Shown here piece after piece: positions 34,084 through 45,365 of a stretch of DNA of 64,000 nt. The translations under genes were made by a program, and so were the position numbers. The notes below the pieces were generated by a model, which was not told the origin of the DNA, ran no database searches, and saw only the letters and a list, made by a program, of their open reading frames with translations. Position 1 is the stretch's first letter; every line of letters begins with the position of its first letter. This stretch comes from Brachypterus glaber (Eukaryota; Arthropoda; Insecta; Coleoptera; Kateretidae), in the NCBI GenBank assembly GCA_958510825.1, contig OY294047.1, positions 48,467,365-48,531,364 on the forward strand. Reading direction: 5' to 3'.

Positions 34084-34260
34084 TCTTGATTACCAAGGTT
34101 TGTGTATTTATTTATTTATTAATCGTCATATAAAAGTGACCTTTTTATTTACGGTATTTTAAGCTACAGAATACTTCACATTTAGTTTTTTAATTGGGAG
34201 GAGTTTTCCGCTGCACTGCGAATTCGTTACTATAGTAAATATGTTTTTGCCTATTTGGAA

Positions 34261-34560
34261 CCCCAGGCAACATTTGTAATTAAATACAAGTTGTTACAGT
34301 AAAACATAACGTTGTTCTGTCCAAACCCCAGGCAACATTTGTTATTAAATACAAGTTGTTACAGTAAAACATAACGTTGTTCTGTCCAAACCCCAGGCAA
34401 CATTTGTTATTAAATACAAGTTGTTACAGTAAAACATAACGTTGTTCTGTCCAAACCCCAGGCAACATTTGTTATTAAATACAAGTTGTTACAGTAAAAC
34501 ATAACGTTGTTCTGTCCAAACCCCAGGCAACATTTGTTATTAAATACAAGTTGCTATAAA
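34261..34560 (+). repeat. 65 bp tandem array (4.6 copies)
   Basis: Exact 65 bp spacing of CCCCAGGCAAC at five positions. Copies 2-5 are identical in what I compared; copy 1 has TGTAATT for TGTTATT. Confidence 0.95.
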
Positions 34561-34591
34561 ATATAACAGAACAACGTTATGTTTTACTGTA

Positions 34592-35015
34592 CACGGAAAG
34601 AAATTAGTGGGCTCTGCGCTATACATTATAAGATATTTGGTAACAGTGGCAAATTATAGTGATTTAAGCTATAGATTATAAGGGACACAATAACTAATAA
34701 TGTTAAAAATAAATTGGAAACGATTATATATATTACAGACACGATTATATTTATTACAGGCACTATTATAAATTTACAGAAATTTTATTATATTATAAAA
34801 ATTATTAGCACGGACAATAATTAAATCTATTTAAGCTATAAATGCCATACTATTTGTTATATTTTATTATTCACTAAACAATTAAAGTATTTCATATAAA
34901 TTTTTACACTGACTGCCATAATTGTAAGAGAAAGCCTTGTATTTATATAATAAGCGATTATAATTTGCTTGGTATGTGTGTTATAGCGCTCCTAGCTATA
35001 ATTTTTTTTTCCGTG
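34592..35015 (+). mobile_element. 424 bp MITE, copy 2, nested
   Basis: Same ends and length as 11586-12009, flanked by TA at 34590-34591 and 35016-35017. It interrupts the right arm of the foldback element, so it arrived after it. Confidence 0.92.
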
Positions 35016-35070
35016 TAACAACTTGTATTTAATAACAAATGTTGCCTGGGGTTCCAAATAGGCAAAAAAC

Positions 35071-36952
35071 TATTAAATTTAACTACTGGCAAAAACGATA
35101 AAAATGTCTTATGAAACCTTTTTGTGATTACTTTGAGACTTACCTACATACATACATTATGCTTAATATAAAGCTCAGGTTAAGAGGAAAATAAATATCT
35201 TAAAATTTTCTTAAAAGTTGCATTTAGAAGGCTGAGATTACAGTACTTTTAAAGAAATTCTGTGCAGTCTTGCACAAAACGTACTGTAAAACATATATTT
35301 ACAATTTTGATAACGATTCTTTTGGAAAGAATAAGTGTGACCTTCGTGCAAAATTAATCCATACTCATAAAAGTTATGGAGGTCACGTGTCTCCCTCTTT
35401 CAATTTAAAAATGAGGTAGTAGATTTCAACAGAAAAACTCATATTTAGGCCTGGGCAGTTTTTAATGGTGGCGCTTTCGCCAATTTTGTAAATATTTTGT
35501 TTTTTTTTTCCACATCCTCCTTTAAAATTATTTTGGGGTTTCATACTTTTCTTATCGCTAGATTCAAAAAGTCTCTGACGTGCATGCCAAGTTTAAGATT
35601 TTTAGCTCTTTGGGAAGTAAGAAAAAACTTCTGGAAGGAGAGAATTTTATTGCTCGGTTACTTTTTGTATAACATCGTCCAATTCAGAAAATCAACAAAT
35701 AAAAAAAAGAACTTTAATTTAAAATGTTTTAGTATTTAATGCATTAAAGATTCTCGTTCAAATATTTTTTATTTGTTCAGCAAAAATATCCTTTTAAATT
35801 AATTAAAACTTCTTGGGAATTTAATTATAATTACTAAAAGGGAATTTACTTTAAAAAGTTTATTTTTTCCTTTAACTTTTAACTAACCTTATAATAAATT
35901 GCTTTCAAAACACTTAAATTTTTTAAGTTAAAATATTTGTTTTTTGCAATTATAAATGCCTTTTTAGACTACTTAGTAATTAGTGCATATTTTTGCACCT
36001 TTTTGTTACAATTAACCCTTCATTGCATACTGTTTGCCAATTGGCACCATAGGGTTATTTACGAATTTTAATAAATAAAGCACGGTAATCACAAAAATAC
36101 TCATTAAAAAAGAAATTGTTTTTTTCACTTTTTTGAATCTTTTGACATGTAACCTCTATTATATATCTCTAAAAACAACAAATTACTTGTTAATGATTAT
36201 TCTTTTTTACTCTCTAACTTGCGATGTTGCCATATTCTCCATTTTCTATGTAAGAATTCGAAATTAAAACAAAAAAGTATGTATTTAAGAGCTGAAATTG
36301 TAGAAAAGTAAATATTTTTAACTGACTTCCAAAAAGGAGGAGGTTTACAATTCGACGTGTCACTTCGTTTTTTTATGTTTGATCCGGATAAACGGAATTG
36401 AATGAAGTTTTTGGGACTTAGAGAGGGCATTCATGAGGTGGTCCCGTTTCAATTTGACGCTCGGATAATGCCGGGTAAGCCGGATAATTAAGGTAAATCT
36501 AATAATTTTAACGCAATTTCACTTAAAAACGGCATAATTTAGTTCTAGTATCAACCAAAATTTTAGAGAAATATCGGATAGCAGGATAACTTTATTAAGG
36601 GGTCAGTCAAATATTACGGCAGGCTGAAAATCTTTTAAATGCCGCTAAACTTGATTCTATGAATCTGTGATATTAAAATACCAAGAGAAAATAATAAAAT
36701 TTGTGATTATACCATAAGACATTATTTGATTATTACTTAACGCTTAAAGTTTAACAAAGATTTTCTTTAGTATTTCGTTTAATCCAAGAGTCTAACTCAA
36801 CTAAATTAATTTTTTTGAAATTTATCTTAGTACGTTGTGACGTCAGCAGCTTGCCGAGAATGAAGGACAACTATAATTTAGCTTAGATGATGATACAAAT
36901 CTAAAAGTCCTGTGTCTCTAAAAAGTAAAAAATAAAAATTGTTAACTAACTA
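35071..36952. other. Unassigned DNA with one known-type insect repeat word
   Basis: 36323-36380 reads CTGACTTCCAAAAAGGAGGA and onward to TTTTTTTATGTTTG, a sequence I recall as a common interspersed repeat end in several insect orders. The rest, including frames at 35497 and 36197, shows no recognisable gene. Confidence 0.4.
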
Positions 36953-37138
36953 AACAAAATGAACCGACTTCTGTCTCTAAAAAGTAAAAAATAAAAAATA
37001 AGTCGGTGCCAATTTCACAGCAAACAAGTTAATAACAAAAATAATTTTTAGTATTTAATTTAGGGAATGGTGAAATGGGCACCAACTTATTTTTAATTTT
37101 TTTATTTTTAGAGACAAAGAAGTCGGTTTATTTTGTTA
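36953..37138. repeat. ~185 bp palindrome with AAGTCGGT termini
   Basis: Left CAAAATGAACCGACTTCTGT and TCTCTAAAAAGTAAAAAATA mirror right TTTTTAGAGACAAAGAAGTC and GGTTTATTTTGTT. The inner words AAGTCGGTGCCAATTTCAC and GAAATGGGCACCAACTTAT also pair. Left of it TCTCTAAAAAGTAAAAAATA is duplicated (36914 and 36973). Confidence 0.75.
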
Positions 37139-37566
37139 AAAGTTTTTTATGTGGCAAAATCTTATTATTTTGTGTGTTTAGCCCAAAATCCGATGCAATC
37201 CTTTGTCAACCGCTCCTATAAAAAGTTTAAAAAGTCTAAATAAAGAAAAACTTCAAAAGTTAAAACGAAATTGAAACATACACGGTCAAGGGAAATAATA
37301 TTTAGTGCCACTCGTGAGATACTATAAATTTAAAAAGTTCACAAAATAAATTTATCAACGTGTCAAGATACTTTTTGATTCCGGTGTACCCCCCGGGACG
37401 TAAAATGCCGACCTTTTATCAAGTGTCCCATTCTATAGGAACGAATTTATTCCGGCACTACGATAATGTACTTTTTTCCGCCTGTAGGCTAATAAATTTA
37501 AAGACCTTTATTCCCCACAAAAGAGTTATTAAATTACTTTACCGAGACTTATATATTATATATCTA
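37139..37566. other. Unassigned DNA
   Basis: No gene or repeat structure recognised. Confidence 0.4.
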
Positions 37567-38274
37567 CAGGGCGGTCCAAAAGTCACCCCCCCTCTTCATT
37601 TTTGAACCAGTTGAGATATCGACTTCAAATTTGGAACTTTTAAATAAGACAACTTAAACTATCTTTTAGCATATATTTAATACTTTCAGCTCTTAAAATG
37701 TGGACAGGGGGGCATGGGGGGACATTTTTTTAAATGGAAAGGGGGGTCGTGTGATACATCATTTTAAAGCTTAAAAAATTCTCTATTTAAACTAACATAT
37801 TTAAATTTTTTAAAAATGTTTTTTAAGGTTTTGATTTTTCAATTTTTTGTGCTAAAACATTCAATTTTTTAAGTTTTTTTTTTATAAATTTTTATTTATG
37901 TCAACTAAAATTAGTTTAAAAGTATAATTAACATTTTTTTATGATGACATTAGGCATTTTTAAAAAATTATTTGTTTCTTTTAGAGGAATTTTGACATTA
38001 ATACCCATTTTCAACCCAAAATTTTTTTTTTTTTATTTAAAAATATGGAGATAAATGGAGAATTTTATAAGCTTTAAAATGATGTATTACACGACCCCCC
38101 TTTCCATTTAAAAAAATGTGCCCCCATGCCCTCCTGCCCACATTTTAAGAGCTAAAAATATTAAATATATGCTAAAAGATAGTTTAAGTTGTCTTATTTA
38201 AAAGTTCCAAATTTGAAGTCGATATCTCAACTGGTACAAAAGTTAAGAGGGGGGGTGACTTATGGACCGCTCTG
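37567..38274. mobile_element. 708 bp foldback MITE, family M1, full copy
   Basis: CAGGGCGGTCCAAAAGTCAC to the complement of GGACCGCTCTG, TA on both sides. Interior is collinear with 14208-14928, including the GGGGGGCATGGGGGGACAT block and the mirrored arm. Confidence 0.9.
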
Positions 38275-38748
38275 TATATTTCTTAGAAGTTTTTTCATAG
38301 TGTTTTGATGGTAAATCTTCTCTAAAAAAATTAAATCCTATTTCTGTGTCACCCTGTATATGAATTTATCCCATTAGTCTTTATACATTTGCCGGTATTA
38401 ACTGCTGCGTTATAAATTTTAAATGTAAAAATTGTCATACAAAAAGCTTATGTATATTTCAAATAAATGTTCCTCTATTTTTAAAAACGAAGTTCTGAAA
38501 CTGTTTTAATGCAAAAATCTCCTCTTACTATTTGTCAAATGGATCTAAAATTACAGTAAAAGGAATACAAAATACAGTAAAACTTTTTATGCTGCGCTTT
38601 GTTCAAAATGCAAACATTTTTATTTTCTCCTTTGAAAATGTACTCGGTTTTGTTTGTAATTTTGCATTTATTTTAAAAACCTACTTAATTTATTTATTTT
38701 TATTCGTTACGAGTAACTCGTACAAGGGTTATTTTTATAGAGTACTAG
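38275..38748. other. Unassigned DNA
   Basis: Contains GTGTCACCCTGTATA at 38346, the kind of sequence that ends TA-flanked MITEs. No gene. Confidence 0.35.
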
Positions 38749-38792
38749 CCGAATACCCGTGCGTTGCACAGGGCATTAGGATTAACATTTTT

Positions 38793-39022
38793 TATCCAAT
38801 ACATACAGATAATAAGACAATTACCAGCTTTTTTTTAAATAGATAAACTCAATAATAACCCCCGCGTGGCTTTTACTTTATTGAGTGGATAATTATTTAT
38901 TTTACCCACTCAACTGTCACTTGTCAAATTATTTTCTTGCAAATGTCATTAAATTTTTAAATAAAAATATGAATTCCTAAGCTATTGGATTACTTTACCC
39001 ACTAGTACCATAAATAACTATT
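38793..39022 (+). repeat. Dispersed repeat with palindromic module, copy 2 (module deleted)
   Basis: Matches 54389-54720 and the reverse of 21780-22118 but lacks about 95 bp of the palindromic module: ...AAGCTATTGGATTACTTTAC... joins directly to CCCACTAGTACCATAAATAA. ACTAGCCGAATACCCGTGCG (38742-38761) just upstream resembles a common insect repeat terminus. Confidence 0.85.
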
Positions 39023-39023
39023 A

Positions 39024-39340
39024 TCAGCTTGGGGGTCGAGTATCGAAAATTCCTGAAACACGTATCTTTTCGATTTCAATAAAAAATATTTTTGCCAAAT
39101 ATTGAGATTCTAGATTAACAGGTCTTTGAGATACGCACAGTTTTCAAAAAAGGGTTATATTTACAAAATTTACTACTTACGACTTAAATATCACGATTTT
39201 TACCACCTTGGGTGGTTGAATATCGAAAAATCCTGAAACACCTATCTTTTCGATTTCGATAAAGAACATTTTTGCCAAATATGAAGATTATAGATTCAGG
39301 GGCCTCTGAGATACGCACACTTCTTAAAAAACCTTTTAAC
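39024..39340 (+). repeat. 180 bp tandem repeat, two copies
   Basis: TATCGAAAA.TCCTGAAACAC followed by TATCTTTTCGATTTC and TTTTTGCCAAATAT occurs at 39041 and 39221, with GAGATACGCACA closing both units. Confidence 0.85.
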
Positions 39341-39374
39341 CCCCGTTTCATCCCCTTAAGGGGGTGAAACGGGG
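39341..39374. repeat. GC-rich hairpin CCCCGTTTCA...TGAAACGGGG
   Basis: Arms CCCCGTTTCATCCCC and GGGGGTGAAACGGGG around TTAA, one T:G mismatch, followed by TAGGATTTTTTAAAATTG. It could act as a strong RNA stem-loop; it directly follows the 180 bp repeat. Confidence 0.85.
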
Positions 39375-39821
39375 TAGGATTTTTTAAAATTGTTTTGGGA
39401 TTACGCTGTACAAGTTTTCTGCTAATATCTCAAAATTGGATAACATGGATTTATCGTTTTTTGCATGTTTGCTGCACATATGTGGTATTGTTTTTTGAGA
39501 AATATACTTTTTTAGTAAAAATTTCCAATAAAAATGGACTTGTAGATATAATTAAGCTCTATTTTTTTTTGTTCGATCATTAGCCATACTTTTGTGTCAA
39601 ATTTTTCAAATAAAAAAAGAATAATTAGTACTGCTAATCTTCACGGGAACTTTTAATTAAATTTAATTATAAAGAATGCCAATAAAACGTTAAAAGTTGA
39701 AAATTAATTAAACTTTCCAGGTATTACTTATCTAGAGCATTTTTGTTATTGTTAAACCCATCGTTAGCCACTTTAAAAAATTTGTTTCAACACTGTTTTT
39801 ATTAATCTACAATTTGTTCTA
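39375..39821. other. Unassigned AT-rich DNA
   Basis: No gene or repeat structure recognised. Confidence 0.4.
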
Positions 39822-40243
39822 CACTGAAAAAAATGACGTTCTTGGCTCAAAGTAGTCAACACTCTTGGCAGTTATTCTTTTAGCTTAAAAGATATGAATC
39901 TTCAAACAAAAGTATTTATCTTGTCCCAAGAATAGTGTCGCTTTTGAAATATTTTTAAAATTCTCTTGGACCTGGCGCATTTGAGGCAAAACCCCTTTAT
40001 CTTGTTTTAAGATTGTTAAAATTAAATAATTTTAAATACTTTGGCCCAAGAATTTTTCTTTTGAGACAAGACCATTTACATTTCACACAAGATCAAATAA
40101 TTTTAAGTTAAAGAATCAGAACGATCTTGGCAAGTGACTTATATTTTCATGTTAAGAGAAGGCGCTTTTGGACGTATTCAAGAGTGCGAAGCATTTGGCC
40201 TAATTTCATATGCCATTAACGCAAAGGATCCTTTTTTTCAGTG
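39822..40243. mobile_element. 422 bp MITE with CACTGAAAAAAA termini
   Basis: CACTGAAAAAAATGACGTTC at the left and the complement of GGATCCTTTTTTTCAGTG at the right, TA on both sides. CTTGG or CCAAG-type words (TTCTTGGCTCAAAG, CTCTTGGCAG, TCCCAAGAATAG, CTCTTGGACC, GCCCAAGAATT, GATCTTGGCAAG) recur throughout. Confidence 0.85.
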
Positions 40244-41819
40244 TAGGCATTATAAATATTAGCCATTTATAAACTTTTACTTATTGTCAAACATAAAAAA
40301 TAATTTTTTACAACAAATAAAAGACTTAAATTTTACTTTAGCTTTATCCGTTTTTAACAATTGTTTATAATATAAATATAATTCTAATGATGTATCATTA
40401 GAATCCAATTTTTACATTTCAAAACTAAGCAACGTCGTTTATAGAAATTTTAAATGCCTAATAATAAAAAATCATAAGTACACACTGGAAATATACATCT
40501 CTGTTATTTTCCATATTTCAAGTACACTTATCGCGCGTTGCCTACCTTCGAATTTGAATAATACCAAACATAATGCTTTTGAAAGTGTGTACCATTCAAT
40601 CTCAAGTAGGCTTCTCCAACTCCCTTAATATAGTTCCCGTAGCCCCAAAGCGGAGGAGCATTATACGTTTACTTCAATCCCCCAAAATAAATTCTCCAAA
40701 GTTAAAAAGAATTGTGCCAATGTGCGTTATACACAATTCCAAACAACTTTTAAAAATATCCGTCCGTCTATCCGTTTGTATTTTTCGTTTGTATTTTCTG
40801 TTCCTGTTCGTGTGAGAACTTTTTTAGGAAAAATCACCCTATTAATAAAAAAGATAATGGGGCTATATATTTGAAAAAATCTAAAATAGTAGAAGAAAAA
40901 CTCCGATCAGGAAAAAAATTATATTTTTTAAAATCAAGTTTTACCAGATTAAAAAAAAAATTACCCGAAAAACCAAACAGTTAAAAGAGACTTTTTAAAA
41001 ATCGAACAAATCGACGGAAAAGTGCTATCGACGTTGTTTCGGGGAAAGAATGCTTTTTTTAAGAGTCAATCGTACAAAATTAAAAAAAAAGAAAACAATT
41101 TAAAAACAATAAATTAACGTTAGCTTTAAACTTCACGAGGGAAAAAATATATTTCCAATAGAAAAAAAATCGTGTATTGTTTTGTTACATTTTAGGTGGT
41201 TTTTAAATTTTTTCTTCGACAGTGGATAATAAAATTATCGCTAAAACAAAAAAAAACTACTTTAATTTGCGAGGCGTATACTATAGAAAGCGGAGCGTTA
41301 TATATCTTCACGGCTTATTGTTTTGTTCCACCTATATGAAATCAATTTGAAACATAAATGGAGAGATTGAATTTAATCCAAAATACCCCCTACGATCGTT
41401 CAGATACTTGAGATGTTATGCTTATTGGAGAATCTAGTGAGCTTTGCTTTAAACATCTGTTTCTGATTTCAATGGAGGCGGTGGAATCGAAAAATCTTTT
41501 ATTAATCCATGTATACGTACATCCGTTAAAATAATGGTCAAAAATATATTCAACAAAAACATGACTCTTACTTCCACGTAGTGTTTAGTATTTATTACAG
41601 CTAAAGTAGGCAACCAAGTATTTATCTTACTGTATAATTGTCTGCCTAGCGGTAGTAGTGACATTGTAGTACATTGAATAGAATTGGCAACGCTGCGAAT
41701 ACTGTACTGTCAAAATCGAAATAACTGTCAACCGTAAACACATGCTTTCAATGTGAGGTTACTTTTTACTTCCAACAATGTACAATTAATTACAAGTGCA
41801 CCAGGCTATAAATCACATA
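40244..41819. other. Unassigned AT-rich DNA
   Basis: 1.6 kb without a supported gene. TATCTTCACGGCTTATTG at 41299 recurs at 22987 (TATCTTCACGGCTTGTTT), a possible small shared repeat end. Confidence 0.35.
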
Positions 41820-41902
41820 ATGCAACCACCTTCTCATATCGATACCACCAGACATGATCAGCAGATGATGTACGGGGTACCCCAGAATAAGAACAAAACA
41901 TG
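41820..41902 (+). CDS. Candidate first coding exon
   Basis: ATG at 41820 opens 27 codons, M-Q-P-P-S-H-I-D-T-T-R-H-D-Q-Q-M-M-Y-G and then V-P-Q-N-K-N-K-T, and stops two bases into the next codon at a good donor TG|GTAAGC. An in-frame stop lies upstream at 41787, which makes this ATG the likely start. Codons are less A/T-biased than the surrounding DNA. The peptide is polar with Q-rich stretches and unrecognised. Its end phase (2 nt left over) fits the candidate exon at 45366. It may be chance. Confidence 0.4.
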
Positions 41903-42019
41903 GTAAGCGAACATTTTATCTTTCTTTCCCTCCAAAAGATATCCGTTCGAAAGGCCTAGCGCTTACAATGACAATTACTAAGAATTATAATTATTTAAAA
42001 ATTATTATTATTATTTGAA

Positions 42020-42372
42020 ATAAAAACCAATTAGGCCACCTCATGCTCTAACCCTACAAGGTGACGAGCTGGGAAAGGCCAATTACTGCTCTCCACGTCC
42101 ACGGAGTAAGCGGCTACTGGGATCGATTCTCATGTGTTCTGAGTTTTAGGGACCCAAGGATAACTGCTTTTTGCGTGCCCCCGGCTAAGATTTCAGAGAA
42201 ATAGCGACATGCCGGTCTGGGTACCTATTCTTGACTTCCGGGGAGTAGAACGACTGAGAACGAGCCTGAGGTTGTGATCGTACTCGATTGGTTTCAACAC
42301 TATGTTTCATATTATAAGCGTTGTTCTTTTAGTCTTCTACACCCTAAAAGTCAAGAATAGGTACCCTGCTCT
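42020..42372. repeat. GC-richer unclassified repeat-like block
   Basis: About 300 bp is clearly richer in G+C than its neighbourhood. It contains a B-box-like GGGATCGATTCTC (42119) and an inverted pair GGGTACCTATTCTTGACTT (42219-42237) / AAGTCAAGAATAGGTACCC (42348-42366). Codons are not open. It may be a SINE-like or MITE-like insert directly downstream of the candidate exon. Confidence 0.4.
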
Positions 42373-42507
42373 TTAAAGCAAATTTGTACCACCAAGAGAT
42401 CCTATGATTAACACCACCAGCTGTGAAGCTGAAATAATAGATCCTGATATTTTGTCCGTTTGTTCCCCTCCTTCAAAACAATTTTCTTGTCGGCTGGGAC
42501 CAAAAAT

Positions 42508-42540
42508 TATTATTATTATTATTATTAATATTATTATTTC

Positions 42541-42576
<36 letters not shown>

Positions 42577-42577
42577 T
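42508..42577. repeat. (TTA)n microsatellite
   Basis: About 70 bp of TTA/ATT units with one AATATT and one TTC interruption. Frames over it (poly-N, poly-I, poly-L) are artefacts. Confidence 0.95.
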
Positions 42578-43156
42578 GCCATTTGTCCCAGCACTCTTTC
42601 TAAATATTCCTATCTTTTACTTTTAATAGGGGTGATTATATAGTCGTCCTTTTTTGTCAGCCACCCAACCAATCCACATCAAGAATCAAGTGAATCAAGA
42701 CACCATATTAAATCAGAAATAGTAATTTGTGCAGAATCTGCTAGTGACAAACATTTGAGTAATAATCTTCTGGATCTTTTTATCATAGTTACGAATCTTT
42801 GCATTACTCTAGATTACTGTGCTAGTTTGTTTATATAATCGATAAGTATCAAGGTTGCCCTGTAATGGGTTAATGCTTCTTGATAATTAATAGTTTTTAA
42901 ATAGTTTAATTAATCCCGCTTACATAATTATAATGATTTGTGTCGATTAACGCAGCATGAAAGGTCGACGAAAGCTCGTAAGGTCGAACGATTATAGCTC
43001 GAAGCTACTACGAAAGATAGTAAGAAGCGCTCCACACAATGGAGCCCTGATTACGGGCTGGTCCACGTTAAATGTAGTTATTTTTGTTTTTAAACATTCG
43101 TCTAGGGTATAACCACTGGTAACTCCATTCTTAACCACTCGCAATCCCATATAAGC
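42578..43156. other. Unassigned DNA
   Basis: A patch with repeated GGTCGA and AGCTCG words (42963-43010) is the only oddity; no gene. Confidence 0.35.
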
Positions 43157-43611
43157 GTGTGATACATCATTTTAAAGCAAATAAAATTCTCTATTGGACT
43201 ATATATTTTTTTATTTTTTAAACAATTTTTGTAAGGTTTTGATTTTTCAATTTTCTGTGCTAAAAAATGCGATTTTTTAAGATTTTTTTTGTAAATTTTT
43301 ATTTATATTAATTAGTTTAAAAGTATAATTTAAGTTTTTTCATCAAAAAATTAGTAATTTTAAAAAAATTGTTTGATTTTTTAAAGAAATTTTGACGAAA
43401 ATACCCATTTTCAACCCTACTTTAAACCCAAAAAAAAAAAAAATATTTCAAAAAATAAAAAAATATATAGTTATATAAAAAAATTTATAAGCTTTAAACC
43501 GATGTATCACACGACCCCCCTTTCCATTTAAAAAAATATCCCCTGCCCATCTGTCCACATTTTAAGAGCTAAAAATATTAAATATATAAAAAACATAGTT
43601 TGGGTTGTCTC
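43157..43611. mobile_element. M1-family MITE, internal part
   Basis: From GTGTGATACATCATTTTAAAG through the T-rich centre to TATGTGTCACACGACCCCCC-type right-arm sequence (43505-43540) and TTTAAGAGCTAAAAATATTA. Outer GGTCC termini missing on both sides. Confidence 0.8.
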
Positions 43612-43902
43612 AGTATAGCCCTATGCTTCTATATTGCTTGTATAGTATTGAAAGCCTTCTATTAACATGGATTAACTCTTATTGTATGCAGTTTCACACG
43701 AGAAATTAAGCGTTTAGCACTGTTTTGTATAAATATTTAAATTCGTTCTGTGCGATCCTCTAAACTTATTTTACGAAGAAGTAATTTCCATTCTTTTTTT
43801 TTTTTCGTTTTTGTTATTGTATTTTTTTCCCTCATTCTTAGAAATGAGTGTTTTTTATTGTTTAAGTTCCTGGGAATCCCCTAAAGCGTGCTATTACTCG
43901 GA
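43612..43902. other. Unassigned DNA
   Basis: No structure recognised. Confidence 0.4.
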
Positions 43903-45023
43903 GAGCTGGTGACCATTTTTATTTCATTATTTGCTCCCAGCTGTATTTTATTTATGTCCTAAAGTACATTCAAATTAAGCTATTTTTAAATTGCTAGGCT
44001 CCGGAAAAAAGGGCCTTTGACATATCGTCTTGTAAATTTCAGGACGTCTTATCTCAATTTTTTTCGATTTTGAGATTTTGGACTTAAACGCTTTATATTA
44101 TCAATTTACATCTAAAAAATAAGTTTCACCTGCTATTTTTTTAAATAACAAAAATATAAGCAAAATAGTAACGTCGTATCTTAGATGATTATAAATTTAT
44201 AAATTTTTAAACCTCGTATCTCTTAATTCTAGTTAACTGACTATTTTGGAACGCACTTTTTGCATTTGGCGACGCTTTTTTGACATCTTATGCGAATGTT
44301 ATAAAACTTTTTGAAGTTTAAATGTTTCAATAATTAATAATATTATTATAATAGTTAATTATATTTTGTTAAAATATTAATATAATAAAGTTTCAAAGCT
44401 CGTATCTTAAAAAAACTTATTAATTTTGAGCATCAAAATGTCGTATCTATAAACATTAGGTTTTTATTTGTATTTATTTATTTTATACACAATAAAATGA
44501 TTTAAGGTAAGTCAATCATTAAAAATGTATTGAGTTTATATTAAAAAAGTACATTTTCAACCTATAAATAATGCGAGAACGAGATATTTCTCATTCCTGT
44601 AAAGTTGTCTTTTTTGAGATACGACGTTCTAAAATTTACAAGACGATATGTGATACTTAATTTTTTAAGGAAATGGTAATTTATGAAATGACATTTTTAT
44701 TAATTGAAAATTCATTAGAATTTTCAGTGTTGACATACGTCAAATAAACATTTGGACTTTTTGGTCTTTTTTTACCCCTTGGCCTACTAAATAATTGTGC
44801 AAAACTGTAAAAATAGACTAATCTAAATGTAATAAATGTAATGTGTGTGACTGGTAAGTTAAAAATATATTTTACGGGAACCCCATTTCACCACATTTTT
44901 GAAGCTTCTAGCATCCAAAGGAACCCGATCCAGGACCTGGCGATTTGCAAGTAGCTTAAATTGAATGTACATGTATAAAATACAGCTGGGAGCAAATAAT
45001 GAAATGAAAATGGTCACCAGCTC
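43903..45023. mobile_element. 1.12 kb foldback element with ~100 bp termini
   Basis: GAGCTGGTGACCATTTTTAT and TTCATTATTTGCTCCCAGCT at the left recur inverted at 44973-45023, with TGTACATTCAA-type continuation. A second inverted-repeat element (44019-44651) sits inside, off-centre. No transposase. Confidence 0.85.
44019..44651. mobile_element. Nested ~630 bp inverted-repeat element
   Basis: ACATATCGTCTTGTAAATTT followed by GACGT-TTATCTCAA (44020-44060) mirrors 44608-44650 (TTGAGATACGACGTTCTAAA, ATTTACAAGACGATATGTGA). The words CGTATCT and TCGTATCTTA recur inside (44175, 44216, 44401, 44451). Confidence 0.85.
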
Positions 45024-45365
45024 CTAGACTATGTTGTCAATGTTTAACTCGATTTGATTAGTGTTTAGTTAACTTAATGGCTTGTTTTATAAACACACTT
45101 AGTTATTGTCAAAAATTCAGGTTTATTGTGCTTAATGGCGTTTTTAATTAATTAAAATTTATACAGAAATAAATAAATGCCGTTGCGAGTCTCGACTTTT
45201 ACAAATTACATTGATAAATGAATTCTTTGTCTTAATACTTATTTTGGTTAAGTAGAATAATTAATTTAGCTGGAAAAGTTTGTAATTTGAGAAATTATCT
45301 GTAATACGTTATTACTTAAGAATTAAATTTTTGTTTAATACTTTAAAAGTAATTTATCTTTTCAG
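45024..45365. other. Unassigned AT-rich DNA before a candidate exon
   Basis: No gene or repeat. The last 15 bp form a plausible branch/pyrimidine stretch (TAATTTATCTTTTCAG) leading to the exon at 45366. Confidence 0.4.

Larger units (their letters stand above)
34242..35070. mobile_element. Foldback element with amplified 65 bp repeat and nested MITE
   Basis: Outer termini are GTTTTTGCCTATTTGGAACC (34242) and its complement ending at 35070. On the left, the subterminal 65 bp unit (CCCCAGGCAACATTTG... to ...GTTGTTCTGTCCAAA) is repeated at 34261, 34326, 34391, 34456 and in part at 34521. The right arm has only one copy, now split by the MITE at 34592-35015. This is a typical foldback layout: no transposase, expandable inverted arms. 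Confidence 0.85.

Noticed and set aside
34261..34560. CRISPR-like array of regularly spaced repeats
   Set aside because: The 65 bp units are contiguous with no variable spacers, the genome is eukaryotic, and the array belongs to a foldback element.
42373..42643. Open frames with poly-N, poly-I or poly-L
   Set aside because: Product of the (TTA)n microsatellite on either strand.
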